A DNA stretch of 64,000 nt, taken from assembly GCF_900078365.1 (NCBI RefSeq), contig NZ_LT598653.1, positions 3,915,501 to 3,979,500 on the forward strand. Direction: 5' to 3'. The notes beneath the pieces were generated by a model. The model did no database searches and was not told the origin of the DNA. It saw only the letters and a program-made list of their open reading frames with translations. The position numbers were made by a program, and so were the translations under genes. Origin of the DNA: an uncultured Sphingopyxis sp. GTDB lineage: Bacteria > Pseudomonadota > Alphaproteobacteria > Sphingomonadales > Sphingomonadaceae. Each line of letters opens with the position of its first letter. Within the stretch, counting starts at the first letter, position 1. This document shows positions 18,412 to 27,850 of the stretch, piece by piece.

Positions 18412-18563
18412 ATCGGGCACTCCTCTCAACATTTCATTATTTTTGTTGCCGGGGGAGCATAACTCAATTGCGCCCCCGATCCAGCCGGAGGGGCCGATTT
18501 GCGTCATTTTTGAGAAAGTGATGCTTTTCGGTCACAGGCGGAAAAGCGCCTGTTCGACGGGAC

Positions 18564-19286
18564 TTAGCTCCCCGCCTGGCGAAGGAGGCGGCTTGCCGTA
18601 GCGTCACCCTGCGCCCGGCCGGCGCAGGGGAAGCAGAGGCGGCGCCCGCGCGCGACGAGCATCGCCTGATAGGGGCCGGCGAAATTTTCGGCGATGGCCG
18701 GATCTTCGGCAGCCAGGCCGCCGGTCAGGCTGCCGAAGGCGGGGAGAATCAGCCGCTGCGCGTCGCCCGCGAAACAGGGGCGCGAAATCGGCCGGCCGCG
18801 GACGTTGATCCGCAATTTGGGGTGGAAATGCCCGGAGATTTCGGGCCGCGTCTCGTCGGCCAGGCTCTGGTGGCGAAAAACGATGCCGTCGACGGCCAGC
18901 TCGTCGGCGACCTCGCCGCCCCACGCGCCGCCGGAGAGCCCGTCGTGGTTGCCCGCGATCCACAGCAGCCGCGCCGATGTCGCCTGCCGCGCCAGTCGCT
19001 CGGCCACCGCCGGCACGATGCGCGCCGCGGCGTGCCGGTCGTGGAAACTGTCGCCAAGGCACCAGATCGCGCTCGCACCGGTCTCGGCGGCGAGCGCGGC
19101 GAGCCGGTCGAGCGTGTCGTGGCTGTCATAGGGCGGCAGCGGCTGGCCCAGCGCGGCGTACCAGCTCGCCTTTTCCAGATGCAGGTCGGCGACGATCAGC
19201 GCGCCGTGGCGCGGCCAGAACAGCGCCCGGTCGGCCAGCATCTCGAACTGCTGGCCCGCGAAGGCAAAAGTCGGCGGCGCGGACAT
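18564..19286 (-). CDS. pdeM: Ligase-associated DNA damage response endonuclease PdeM
   Basis: A 240-residue calcineurin-like metallophosphoesterase. Metal motifs are ADLHLEKASW (D34, H36), LGDSFHDRH (78-86), AGNHDG (111-116) and SGHFHP (151-156). GALIVADLHLEKASWYA is typical of PdeM. The family is usually encoded with an ATP-dependent ligase, an MBL-fold exonuclease and a DEXH helicase. Here the helicase lies upstream, past one unrelated gene, and the other two are absent from the window. Confidence 0.88.
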   Translation of the reverse strand: MSAPPTFAFAGQQFEMLADRALFWPRHGALIVADLHLEKASWYAALGQPLPPYDSHDTLDRLAALAAETGASAIWCLGDSFHDRHAAARIVPAVAERLARQATSARLLWIAGNHDGLSGGAWGGEVADELAVDGIVFRHQSLADETRPEISGHFHPKLRINVRGRPISRPCFAGDAQRLILPAFGSLTGGLAAEDPAIAENFAGPYQAMLVARGRRLCFPCAGRAQGDATASRLLRQAGS

Positions 19287-19335
19287 GGCGCCGCTATGAC
19301 GGCGCCCGCGATCCGCCGCAAGCGCGCAATCGATG

Positions 19336-20418
19336 CTAACCGCCGATGCGGATCCCGTTGGCGGCAAAGCGCTGTCCCATGTCGCGGCTCGCTCCTTCGG
19401 GTAGGTCGAACACGACGCGCTTGTTCGGAAAATCGATTTCGACGCGGTCGAACAGCGACAGGCTGTCCATGCCGATCAGCAGCGCCGGCCGCTCGACGAG
19501 GCCCAGCGCGCGGAACGCCTGGCTGTCGGCAAAGCTGACGGGCAGGTCGTTGACATCCATGCCGTTGATCACGATGCGCCGGATCGCGGTGCGCACCGCG
19601 GGCACGGCCTCGCCGGTCACCGCGCCGAGCGTGGTCGGCAGGAAGGGCAGGCGGTTCGCGCGCTTCGCCGCGACCAGCTTTTGCAGCGCGATATTGCCGA
19701 CGCTCGTCTGCGCGCCGGTGTCGACGATGACGTCGATGCGTTTGCCGTCGAGCCGCGCGTCGGACAGGATCAGCCGCCCGGCCGAATTGCGCGCGGTGAC
19801 GACGATCGCGTCATCGTCGCGGATGATCGGGCGCGCGCGCTTGCGCGTCTCCAATATCTCCATCGTTTCCTCGCGGAAATCGATGAGCACGCGCCGCTTT
19901 TCGAGCATGTCGACCCCGATCAGCCCGGCGGCGCCGATGTGCCGGCCGGAAAAGGCGGGAGCATCGACCGGCGCGAGGTGCAGGTCGGACATCCGCAGCG
20001 CCGCGACGCGGAAACTGGGCACCACCGCCGATCCGCCGATCGTCGCGAGCTTGAGCTTGGCGCCTTCGACAAGCTTGAGTCGCTCGGCGAGCTCGCGCGC
20101 GATCACCGTGCGCTCGGCGCCGGTATCGACGAGGAAGGAGAAGGGCCCTTCGCCGCCGACCATGACCTGCACCGCCATGCGCCGCGTCGCGTCGAGGTCG
20201 AAGGGCTGAATGAAGGGGACGACGGTGACCGGCGGCGCGACCAGTTGGCCGGCGGGCGTCGGCGCCGCGGCGGGGGCGGGCACGGGATCGGCGGGCGCCG
20301 GCGTCGCGCCAGAGGGCGGGGGGGCGGTGAGCGGGGGAGCGGTCAGCGCGGGGGCGGCGAGCAGCAGCGCCAATGGGACGGACCAACCGGTTGCACGGGT
20401 CATCGCTGGCATCCTCAT
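19336..20418 (-). CDS. Exported two-domain retropepsin-like aspartic protease
   Basis: A 360-residue protein with an N-terminal signal or anchor segment (about 10-27, WSVPLALLLAAPALTAP), a Pro/Ala-rich linker to about residue 65, and then two retropepsin-like units in one chain. The first has FLVDTGAERT (Asp98) and the second IVDTGAQTSVG (Asp233), so both catalytic aspartates can come from one polypeptide, as in pepsin, rather than from a homodimer. It is probably periplasmic. It lies between the helicase and pdeM genes on the same strand with short gaps (62 and 49 bases). The start could instead be the ATG five codons later. Confidence 0.8.
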   Translation of the reverse strand: MRMPAMTRATGWSVPLALLLAAPALTAPPLTAPPPSGATPAPADPVPAPAAAPTPAGQLVAPPVTVVPFIQPFDLDATRRMAVQVMVGGEGPFSFLVDTGAERTVIARELAERLKLVEGAKLKLATIGGSAVVPSFRVAALRMSDLHLAPVDAPAFSGRHIGAAGLIGVDMLEKRRVLIDFREETMEILETRKRARPIIRDDDAIVVTARNSAGRLILSDARLDGKRIDVIVDTGAQTSVGNIALQKLVAAKRANRLPFLPTTLGAVTGEAVPAVRTAIRRIVINGMDVNDLPVSFADSQAFRALGLVERPALLIGMDSLSLFDRVEIDFPNKRVVFDLPEGASRDMGQRFAANGIRIGG

Positions 20419-20480
20419 CTATATTTATGCCAGTCTACGCCTGTGCGGCGCTTGCGGCAAGCGACGCGCCGCCCGACGTC

Positions 20481-22898
20481 CTATTCCTGCGGGTCAACGC
20501 GCATCGCTTCTTCGGCCAGCGTATCGGCGAGTTCGCCGAGCAGCATGTCGTCGAGGTCGGACGCCGCGACATTCTCGCGCCCGATCAGCACCAGCACGGG
20601 GATGGCGAGCGGGCTGATCCGGTCGAGCGTCTTGTGCAGCATCGTCCCCGCCGCGCGGTCGAGCAGGTCGCTGAGCCGCGCGACGTCGGTCAGCCGCTCG
20701 CGCGCGTCGGCCCACGCGGCTTCGAGCAGCAGATGGTCGGGCTCATATTTGCGCAGCACGTCGAAGATCAGGTCGGTCGAGAAGGTGACCTGCTTGCCCG
20801 TCTTGCGCTTGCCCGGATGCTGGCGCTCGATCAGCCCGCCGATCACCGCGACCTCGCGGAAGGCGCGCTTCAACAGGTGCGAGTGTTCGACCCATTCGAC
20901 GAACTCTTCGGACAATATCTCGGCATCGAACAGGTTCTGGGGGTACGCCACGGGCCGCAGCGACCAGATCGCGATCGCATAGTCGGAGGCGACGAAGCCC
21001 AAGGGTTGCAACCCGGCGCGTTCCATCCTTTTCGTGATCAGCATCCCCAGCGACTGGTGCGCGTTCCAGCCCTCGAACGGATAGCAGACGAGATAATGAT
21101 GTCCTTCGTGCGGGAAGGTCTCGACGAGCAGTTCGCCCGGCCGCGGCAGCGCCGAGCGCAGCGCCTGCATTTCGAGCCAGAAGCGCACATCCTCGGGAAA
21201 ACGCGCCCAGCTCGCCGGATCGGCCAGGAAAGTCCGCACCCGGTCGGCGAGCCGCGTCGAGATCGCGAGCCTCGCCCCCATATAGCTCGGAATACGCGCC
21301 GGGCGCGTCGTCGCGCGGACGATCAGGTCGGTATCGCGGATCGCCTCGACCTCGAGGCTCAAACCGGCAAAGGCGAAGGTGTCGCCGGGGGTCAGCGTGC
21401 TGGCGAAATATTCCTCGACCTTGCCGAGCCGCCGGCCGTTCTTGAAGCGGACGTCGGCCATCGGCGCTTCGACGATGATCCCCGCATTGAGCCGGTGCTG
21501 CGCGGCGAGCCGCGGATGCGCGATCCGCCACTTGCCCGGCCCGTCGGGGGCGAGGCGGCGGAAGCGGTCGTAGCTTTTGAGCGCATAGCCGCCGTCGCGC
21601 ACGAAGCCGAGCAATCGCGCGAAGATGTCGGCATCGATCCACCGATAGGGCGTCGCGCTCCGGATTTCGGCGAGCAGTCCAGACTCGTCGAACGGCGCCG
21701 CGCAGGCAAGCGCCATCACATGCTGCGCGAGCACGTCGAGCGCGCCGGGGCGGAAGCGGTCGGCATCGCGCTCGCCCGCTTCGACCGCGTCGAGCGCCGC
21801 CTGCGCTTCGAGATATTCGAAGCGGTTGCCGGGCACGATCAGCGCCTTGCTCGGCTCGTCGAGCCGGTGGTTCGCGCGCCCGATGCGCTGGAGCAATCGC
21901 GACGACCCCTTGGGCGCGCCCATCTGGATCACGCAATCGACGTCGCCCCAGTCGAGCCCCAAGTCGAGGCTCGCGGTCGCGACGAGTGCGCGCAGCCGTC
22001 CCTCGGCCATCGCGGCCTCGGCGCGCTGGCGCGCTTCGCGGTCGAGACTGCCGTGGTGGATCGCGATCGGCAGGCTGAGGTCGTTGACCTTCCACAGCTC
22101 CTGAAAGATCAGCTCGGCGAGCCCGCGCGTGTTGCAGAAGATGATCGTCGTGCGGTTCCGGGCGATCACCTCCATCACCTGATGCACCGCCCAGCGCCCC
22201 GAATGCCCCGCCCAGGGCACCGCGCCTTCGGGCAGCAATATCTCGATGTCGGGCTCGGCGCCTGCTTCGCCCTCGACGAGGGTGACCGCGCCGGCGTCGG
22301 CTTCGGGGGCGAGCCAGCCGGCATATCGCACCGGATCGGCGATCGTCGCCGACAGCCCGACGCGGCGCAGCCCCGGCGCGATCGTCTGGAGCCGCGACAG
22401 CGCGAGACTGAGCAAATCGCCGCGCTTGCCCGGCGCAAAGGCGTGGATCTCGTCGATCACCACCGTCTTCAGATGCGCGAACATCGTGAAGCTGTCGGGA
22501 TAGGAAAGCAGCAGCGACAGCGATTCGGGCGTCGTCAGCAGGATGTTCGGCGGGCGGCTGCGCTGGCGCGCCTTCTTGTCCGACGACGTGTCGCCGCTGC
22601 GGCTTTCGACGCTGATGTCGAGTCCCATCTCGGCGATCGGACCGAGGAGGTTGCGCTCGACGTCGGCCGCCAAGGCTTTCAGCGGCGAAACATAGAGGGT
22701 GTGGAGCCGGTCGGACGGATTTCGGGCGAGATCGACGAGGCTCGGCAGGAACCCCGCCAGCGTCTTGCCCGCCCCGGTTGCCGCAACGAGCAAGGCATGC
22801 TCGCCCCGCGCGCTCGCGCCGAGCATATCGGCCTGATGCCGCCGCAGCCGCCACCCGCGCGCGGCGAACCAGTCGGCGAAGGGGGCGGGGAGCTGCAT
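20481..22898 (-). CDS. Ligase-associated DNA damage response DEXH-box helicase (Lhr type)
   Basis: An 805-residue superfamily 2 helicase. Walker A is AATGAGKTLAG (39-49), the DEXH box is VVIDEIHAFAPGKRG (146-160), motif III is GLSATIADP, and IGRANHRLDEPSKALIV is motif VI. A long Lhr-type winged-helix and DUF4175-like C-terminal part follows. Such helicases unwind DNA in the 3' to 5' direction and are linked with a bacterial ATP-dependent ligase system for repair. No ligase or exonuclease gene is adjacent. It may be cotranscribed with the downstream protease and pdeM. Confidence 0.9.
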   Translation of the reverse strand: MQLPAPFADWFAARGWRLRRHQADMLGASARGEHALLVAATGAGKTLAGFLPSLVDLARNPSDRLHTLYVSPLKALAADVERNLLGPIAEMGLDISVESRSGDTSSDKKARQRSRPPNILLTTPESLSLLLSYPDSFTMFAHLKTVVIDEIHAFAPGKRGDLLSLALSRLQTIAPGLRRVGLSATIADPVRYAGWLAPEADAGAVTLVEGEAGAEPDIEILLPEGAVPWAGHSGRWAVHQVMEVIARNRTTIIFCNTRGLAELIFQELWKVNDLSLPIAIHHGSLDREARQRAEAAMAEGRLRALVATASLDLGLDWGDVDCVIQMGAPKGSSRLLQRIGRANHRLDEPSKALIVPGNRFEYLEAQAALDAVEAGERDADRFRPGALDVLAQHVMALACAAPFDESGLLAEIRSATPYRWIDADIFARLLGFVRDGGYALKSYDRFRRLAPDGPGKWRIAHPRLAAQHRLNAGIIVEAPMADVRFKNGRRLGKVEEYFASTLTPGDTFAFAGLSLEVEAIRDTDLIVRATTRPARIPSYMGARLAISTRLADRVRTFLADPASWARFPEDVRFWLEMQALRSALPRPGELLVETFPHEGHHYLVCYPFEGWNAHQSLGMLITKRMERAGLQPLGFVASDYAIAIWSLRPVAYPQNLFDAEILSEEFVEWVEHSHLLKRAFREVAVIGGLIERQHPGKRKTGKQVTFSTDLIFDVLRKYEPDHLLLEAAWADARERLTDVARLSDLLDRAAGTMLHKTLDRISPLAIPVLVLIGRENVAASDLDDMLLGELADTLAEEAMRVDPQE

Positions 22899-22999
22899 CG
22901 CGAAAATGTGGCGCGGCGGGGGACGGGGGGCAAGCCCCTTGGCCCCTTCGTGCTATGAAGGCATGTCCGCTTTCGGACGATTGCGGACCTATGTTTCAT

Positions 23000-23075
23000 C
23001 GTCACCCCGGACTTGATCCGGGGTCCATTCACGCAGCGTTGAAAGAATGGATCCCGGATCAAGTCCGGGATGACG
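23000..23075. repeat. CGTCAT/ATGACG hairpin repeat, type B
   Basis: Starts CGTCACCCCGGACTTGATCC and ends with the complementary GATCAAGTCCGGGATGACG. It is nearly identical to the copy at 50021-50096, including the CCATTC/GAATGG inner segments. Confidence 0.9.
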
Positions 23076-23110
23076 AATGTCTGAGACCGGACAATTGCGG
23101 CCTCTTACAT

Positions 23111-23213
23111 CGTCATCCCCGCGAAAGCGGGGACCCAGAGCGTGCGTAGGCTGATCCCGCACTGGGTTCCCGCGGAGGCGCTGCGCGCCGTCTGCGACTC
23201 CGCGGGAATGACG
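23111..23213. repeat. CGTCAT/ATGACG hairpin repeat, type C
   Basis: CGTCATCCCCGCGAAAGCGG on the left and CCGCGGGAATGACG on the right, with an inner GGGACCCAGAGC...CTGGGTTCCC pair. A related copy lies at 49897-49975. It is 35 bases from a type B copy, the same pairing of types seen near 50 kb. Confidence 0.85.
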
Positions 23214-23268
23214 AATGTCGGGAAGGTCTGCTTTCCACCTCAAAGCGGTCGCAACGAACGCTCCGTCC

Positions 23269-23757
23269 TCAAAAAATCCCGGCCGCGATCCCCTCCGCCA
23301 GCGCGGCGCCCATGTCGCGCGCTTCGGCAAGGCGGTCGGGCGCGATGGTCTTTGGTGCGAGGATGGCTTCGGGAGTCTGCGCCGCGGTATTGACGATCAT
23401 CGGCTCGGCGACGCGCTTCAGCCGCCAGCCGGTGGCGATGCGGTCGAGCTGGCGCTGGGCGTTCTCGCCGTCGGACCCCGCGCAAATGATCGTCGCATAG
23501 GGGCGGCCTTCGAGCTTGCCGAGGCAGGGATAATAGCAGCGGTCGAACATCTCCTTCATCGCGCCCGACAGCGCGGCGAGATTTTCGGGGCCGACGAAGA
23601 GATAGCCGCCCGCGGCTTGCAGAAGCTCCGGCGTGACGTCCCCCGCGGCGACGAGCTTGGCTGCCGTGGCGGCACCCTCCGCCGCGGCTTCGGCGAGCGC
23701 CTTGCTGCCGCCGGTGCGGCTATGCCAGACGATGAGGAGGTGCGGCGTGCCGGTCAT
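23269..23757 (-). CDS. Flavodoxin-like FMN-binding protein
   Basis: A 162-residue flavodoxin-fold protein. The FMN phosphate loop is the WHSRTGGSKALAEA segment near residues 11-24, followed by GYLFVGPENLAALSGAMKEM, the flavin-ring loop, and IICAGSDGENAQRQLDRI. It fits the NAD(P)H-dependent oxidoreductase/flavodoxin family; the partner is unknown. The start MTGTPHLLIVW is used because the frame upstream reads back into the divergent sulfatase promoter. It is 64 bases from the alkylsulfatase start. Confidence 0.85.
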   Translation of the reverse strand: MTGTPHLLIVWHSRTGGSKALAEAAAEGAATAAKLVAAGDVTPELLQAAGGYLFVGPENLAALSGAMKEMFDRCYYPCLGKLEGRPYATIICAGSDGENAQRQLDRIATGWRLKRVAEPMIVNTAAQTPEAILAPKTIAPDRLAEARDMGAALAEGIAAGIF

Positions 23758-23821
23758 GCGCCGATGCTTGCCAAGCGCAAGGACGCGGCGCAAGCTGCTC
23801 CGAAATAGGGGGAGAGAGAAG

Positions 23822-25783
23822 ATGCGCCGTTTGACCGCCCTGCTGCTTGCCGCGAGCCTGCCCTTTGCCGCTACCGCGCAGGATCCCGCGAGCGAGGCGA
23901 CCCGCGCCGCGCAGGCCGACCTCGCAAAGCGCCTGCCGCTCGATGACCCGCGCGACGAGGCCAACGCGACGCGCGGCAAGATCGCCGAGATTCCGGGCGG
24001 ACTGATCCAGACCGCCGACGGCAGGATCATATGGGACCGGCGGCCCTATGCCTTCCTCGACGCGAAGGAAGCGCCCGATACGGTCAATCCGTCGCTATGG
24101 CGGCAGGCGCGGCTCAATGCGGTCCACGGTCTGTTCGAGGTGGTGCCGGGCAGCATCTGGCAAATCCGCGGCTATGACCTGTCGGTGATGACGATCATCC
24201 GCGGCGAGACCGGCTGGATCGTCGTCGATCCCCTCTTGTCCGAAGAGGCCGCCGCCGCCGGATGGAAGCTGTTCGCGGACACGGTCGCGGGCAAGGAGTC
24301 CGAGCGGCCGATCAGGGCAGTGATTTTTTCGCACAGTCACAGCGATCATTTCGGCGGCGTCGGCGGGATCGTGACGCCCGAACAGGTCCAGGCGGAGAAA
24401 ATCCGCATCATCGCGCCGCACGGCTTTTCGGAGGAAGCGACGTCGGAAAATGTCCTTGCGGGCGGCGCGATGGGGCGGCGCGCGCTCTATATGTTCGGCG
24501 CGATCCTGCCGCCGGGGCCGACGGGACAGGTCGACACCGGGCTGGGGCCGAAGCTGTCGTCGGGAACGATCGGCTATATGGAACCGACCGAGACGGTCGG
24601 CGAACAGGGCGGCACGCTGACGATCGACGGGCTGGTCTTCGACTTCCTCGACGCGGGCGGCACCGAGGCGCCGTCGGAGTTTGTTTTCTATATTCCCGCC
24701 TATAAGGCGCTGCACACGACCGAGGTCGTGACCCACAATCTCCACAATATCCTGACCCTGCGCGGCGCGCAGGTGCGCGATGCGCTGCGCTGGTCGAAGG
24801 TGATCGACGCGATGCTGCTCAAATGGGGCGGCACGGCCGAGGTCGCGATGGCGTCGCACCATTGGCCGACATGGGGCGCGGGCGAAGTGTCGGCGCTGCT
24901 CGCGAACCAGCGCGACGCCTATCGCTATGTCCACGACCGCACGCTCTTCCTCGCGAACCGCGGCGCGACGCTGCACGAGCTCGCCGACCAGACCGCCGAA
25001 GCGCCGGTGCAGGCGGCCGATTTTTCGACGCGCGGCTATTATGGCACGCTCAACCACGACATGAAGGCGGTCTATCAGCGTTATTTCGGCTGGTGGGACG
25101 GCAATCCGGCGAATTTCAACCCGCTGCCGCCCGAACAATCGGCGCCCAAATATGTCGCGCTCGCGGGCGGCGCCGACAAGCTGCTCGCGGCGGGGCAGGC
25201 GGCGCTGAAGGCGGGCGATTATCGCTGGGCGGCCGAGCTTTTGAACAAGCTGGTCTTTGCCGAGCCCGATAACAAGGATGCGCGCGCGGCGCTGGCCTCG
25301 GCCTATGACCAGCTCGGCTATCAGGCCGAATCGGGCGCGTGGCGCAACTATTATCTCGCCGGGGCTGCGAGCCTGCGCGGCAACGCGGTCGAGGCGGCGA
25401 CGAGCAACGGGCAAAGCCGCAGCTTCGTCAGCGCGATCCCGACCGCGGTCTTCTTCGACGCGCTCGCGACGCGCTTCGACGCCGTGAAGGGGCGCGCGGT
25501 CGAGGGGATTTTCCAGTTCATCCTGCCCGACAGCAAGGAAAGCGTCGCGGTCGTCGTCGGCGGCGGGGTCGAATTTCCGCGCTATGGCGCGACCGACCCC
25601 GCCCCCACCGCGACGATCACGATCGACCGCAAGATCCTCGACGAGGCGATGATGGGCCGCGCGCAATTTCCCGCGCTCATCCAGTCGGGGGCGATCCGCA
25701 TCGATGGCGACAGGCAGGCTTTCCTGTCGTGGTTCGCGCTCCATCCGCCCGCCGACCCGCGCTTCAATGTGGTTGTGCCATAG
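23822..25783 (+). CDS. Secreted alkyl/aryl-sulfatase (SdsA1-like, MBL fold)
   Basis: A 653-residue enzyme that cleaves alkyl sulfates such as SDS to alcohol and sulfate. The signal peptide is MRRLTALLLAASLPFAATAQ. The metallo-beta-lactamase metal motif is HSHSDHFGG (171-179). An alkylsulfatase dimerisation domain follows (LLNKLVFAEPDNKDARAALA), then an SCP2-like C-terminal domain (about 540-653). All three SdsA1 domains are present and the length is typical. It acts in the periplasm or outside the cell and lets the cell use sulfate esters as carbon or sulfur source. A GGGAGAGAG tract precedes the ATG. Confidence 0.93.
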   Translation: MRRLTALLLAASLPFAATAQDPASEATRAAQADLAKRLPLDDPRDEANATRGKIAEIPGGLIQTADGRIIWDRRPYAFLDAKEAPDTVNPSLWRQARLNAVHGLFEVVPGSIWQIRGYDLSVMTIIRGETGWIVVDPLLSEEAAAAGWKLFADTVAGKESERPIRAVIFSHSHSDHFGGVGGIVTPEQVQAEKIRIIAPHGFSEEATSENVLAGGAMGRRALYMFGAILPPGPTGQVDTGLGPKLSSGTIGYMEPTETVGEQGGTLTIDGLVFDFLDAGGTEAPSEFVFYIPAYKALHTTEVVTHNLHNILTLRGAQVRDALRWSKVIDAMLLKWGGTAEVAMASHHWPTWGAGEVSALLANQRDAYRYVHDRTLFLANRGATLHELADQTAEAPVQAADFSTRGYYGTLNHDMKAVYQRYFGWWDGNPANFNPLPPEQSAPKYVALAGGADKLLAAGQAALKAGDYRWAAELLNKLVFAEPDNKDARAALASAYDQLGYQAESGAWRNYYLAGAASLRGNAVEAATSNGQSRSFVSAIPTAVFFDALATRFDAVKGRAVEGIFQFILPDSKESVAVVVGGGVEFPRYGATDPAPTATITIDRKILDEAMMGRAQFPALIQSGAIRIDGDRQAFLSWFALHPPADPRFNVVVP

Positions 25784-25808
25784 TCATATAAGACGCTAAC
25801 GGAAGAGC

Positions 25809-26339
25809 ATGACCGACACGCCCGCCGCGCATCCGACCGATCCCTTCGACGCCGAGGCGTTGAATGCCGCCGAAGGGCTGCACCCGGTCGACCCGGCCTA
25901 TGCCAAGGTGCTGCGCATCGCGACCGCGCTCAACCTGATCCCGCTCGCGATCGGCGCGAGTGTTTTCGATGCTCTGCTGATCCGGCATATCGAGGGCCCC
26001 TATGGGTTGATCACCGCGCTGGCGTGGCTGATCGCGATCGTCACGATCGTCAGCTTCCCGTCGCGCCGCGTGTCGCGCTGGGGCTACAAGATCGGGGAGG
26101 GGCAGCTCCGCGTCGCGCGTGGCTGGCTGTTCCGCACCGACACGATCGTGCCCTTCGTGCGCGTCCAGCATATCGACGTCGGGCAGGGGCCGATCGAACG
26201 CTGGTTCGGCCTGTCGCATCTGATCGTCCACACCTCGGGCACGCACAACAGCACGGTGACGCTGCCCGGACTGCCGAGCGACCTCGCCGCGGCGATGCGC
26301 GAGACGATCCGGCGCCATATCCAGACCGACTTCGCATGA
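25809..26339 (+). CDS. Membrane PH-domain protein (YdbS-like)
   Basis: A 176-residue inner-membrane protein. It has a soluble N-terminus, two transmembrane segments (about 36-56 and 62-80) and one bacterial PH domain (PF03703 type) marked by GWLFRTDTIVPFVRVQHIDV. Proteins of this pair type are widespread, and their function is not settled. The stop overlaps the start of the next gene by four bases (ATGA), and that gene overlaps recJ the same way, giving a tight three-gene operon. Confidence 0.85.
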   Translation: MTDTPAAHPTDPFDAEALNAAEGLHPVDPAYAKVLRIATALNLIPLAIGASVFDALLIRHIEGPYGLITALAWLIAIVTIVSFPSRRVSRWGYKIGEGQLRVARGWLFRTDTIVPFVRVQHIDVGQGPIERWFGLSHLIVHTSGTHNSTVTLPGLPSDLAAAMRETIRRHIQTDFA

Positions 26340-27850
26340 AGGGCGCCGCCATCCTCGCCGCGCCAGAGGGCGAGGCGCGCTGGCAGCGGCTGCATCCCGC
26401 GACGCTGGCGCTCGCGGTCGTTGCGCTCGGGCCGAAGTCGCTCAACGCCCTGCCCGCGGTCGCGGCGCTCGGCTTCACGGGCAATTGGATCTGGATCGTG
26501 CCCGCGATCGGCGCCTTTCTGCTCATCTCGCTGCTCGCCGCCTGGTTCCAATGGCTGCGCTTCCGCTTCCTCGTCGGCGACGACGAGGTGGAGATCGAAA
26601 GCGGCGTCCTGGCGCGCCAGCACCGCACCATCCCCTTCGACCGCATCCAGGACGTCAGCATCGAGCAGGGGCTGGTCGCGCGCGCGCTCGGCATCGCCAA
26701 GGTCGGGTTCGAGACCGGCGCGGGCGGCAAGGAAAATGACGCCGCCCTAAACGCGATCGCGCTCGACGCCGCGCAGGCGTTGCGCACGACGATCCGCGCG
26801 CATCGCAGCGGCGAGGCGGCCGCCGCCGTCGCGGCCGACATCCCCGATACGCCGCCCGCGCCCGAAGACCGGCTGCTCTTCGCAATGAGTCCGGGGCGGT
26901 TGCTGACCGCGGGGCTGTTCAACTTCTCGCTCGCCGCGCTGGCGGTGGTCGGCGCCGCGATGCAATTTTTCGATGGCCTGTTGCCGTTCGATTTCAATAT
27001 TTTCAATCCGGTGGACTGGATCGACATCGCCGAAAGCTATGGCCTCGATCGGTGGCTGCTCGCGCATCGCTGGGTCGCCGGGATCGGCGCGGCGCTGTCG
27101 CTGCTGCTGATCGGTTTCGTAAGCGGGATCGCGATGATGGTCTTCGCCAACTGGGATTTTCGCCTGACGCGCGAGCCGCGCGCGCTGCGCCGGACCCGCG
27201 GGCTGACGACGCGCACCGACGTCGCGCTGCCGGTCAGGCGCGTGCAGGCGGCGATCCTCGTCACCGGCTGGTTTCGCCGGCGTTTCGGCTGGCACGAGCT
27301 TCGTCTGCAAAGCCTTGCGAGCGATGGCGAGAAGGAGCGCGATCATCAGGTCATCCCCTTCGGCAAGCTGGCCGAGATCGACCCGGTGCTGGACGAGGTC
27401 GCGATGGCGCGGCCGGGCGCGGAGGCGGCGTGGCAGCATAGCCACCGCATCGTCGCGCTCGGCGGCTTGATCGGCGCGGTGTGTGCCGCCGCCGGCGGGC
27501 TTGTCGCCGTGTCGTTCGGCCAGCCGCTCGGCTGGCTGGGGCCTCTCGCCGGGCTCCTGATCGGCGCGGGGTCGCTGTTCGGCGCTCGCTTCCATCGCTG
27601 GACCGATCTTGGCGAGCAAGTGGCGATCCGGCGCGGGATATGGAAACCCAAGACGACGCTGCTGCCGCACGCGTCGGTGCAGAGCGTCGACCTCAAGAGC
27701 GATTTCATCCTGCGCCCGCTGGGCCTCGCGACTCTGGTGTTCGGCGTGCCCGGCGGCAGTTCGCTCGTCAGCCATGAAATTCCGGCGATCCCGACCGCCA
27801 CGGCGCAGGCGCTGCGCGCCCGCATCCTTGCCGCGAGGGTACGGCGATGA
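26336..27850 (+). CDS. Membrane protein with tandem PH domains (YdbT-like)
   Basis: A 504-residue integral membrane protein, the usual partner of the YdbS-like protein. Bacterial PH domains recur with the family signature: RQHRTIPFDRIQDVSIEQG near residue 100, RTDVALPVRRVQAAILVTGW in the middle and LLPHASVQSVDLKSDF near the end. Hydrophobic segment pairs separate them (about 22-75, 185-265 and 365-415). The start ATG at 26336 overlaps the preceding stop. The biochemical role is unknown; coupling to recJ is unusual. Confidence 0.85.
   Translation: MKGAAILAAPEGEARWQRLHPATLALAVVALGPKSLNALPAVAALGFTGNWIWIVPAIGAFLLISLLAAWFQWLRFRFLVGDDEVEIESGVLARQHRTIPFDRIQDVSIEQGLVARALGIAKVGFETGAGGKENDAALNAIALDAAQALRTTIRAHRSGEAAAAVAADIPDTPPAPEDRLLFAMSPGRLLTAGLFNFSLAALAVVGAAMQFFDGLLPFDFNIFNPVDWIDIAESYGLDRWLLAHRWVAGIGAALSLLLIGFVSGIAMMVFANWDFRLTREPRALRRTRGLTTRTDVALPVRRVQAAILVTGWFRRRFGWHELRLQSLASDGEKERDHQVIPFGKLAEIDPVLDEVAMARPGAEAAWQHSHRIVALGGLIGAVCAAAGGLVAVSFGQPLGWLGPLAGLLIGAGSLFGARFHRWTDLGEQVAIRRGIWKPKTTLLPHASVQSVDLKSDFILRPLGLATLVFGVPGGSSLVSHEIPAIPTATAQALRARILAARVRR

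Larger units (their letters stand above)
22899..23268. other. Gene-free gap holding two hairpin repeats
   Basis: This 370-base gap lies between the helicase start and the end of the flavodoxin gene. It contains only two CGTCAT/ATGACG repeats (23000-23075 and 23111-23213). The remaining bases show no ribosome-binding site or convincing start codon, and the open frames that cross it simply follow repeat sequence. Confidence 0.7.

Noticed and set aside
22899..23268. Repeats as a CRISPR array
   Set aside because: They are inverted, differ in type and lack regular spacers.
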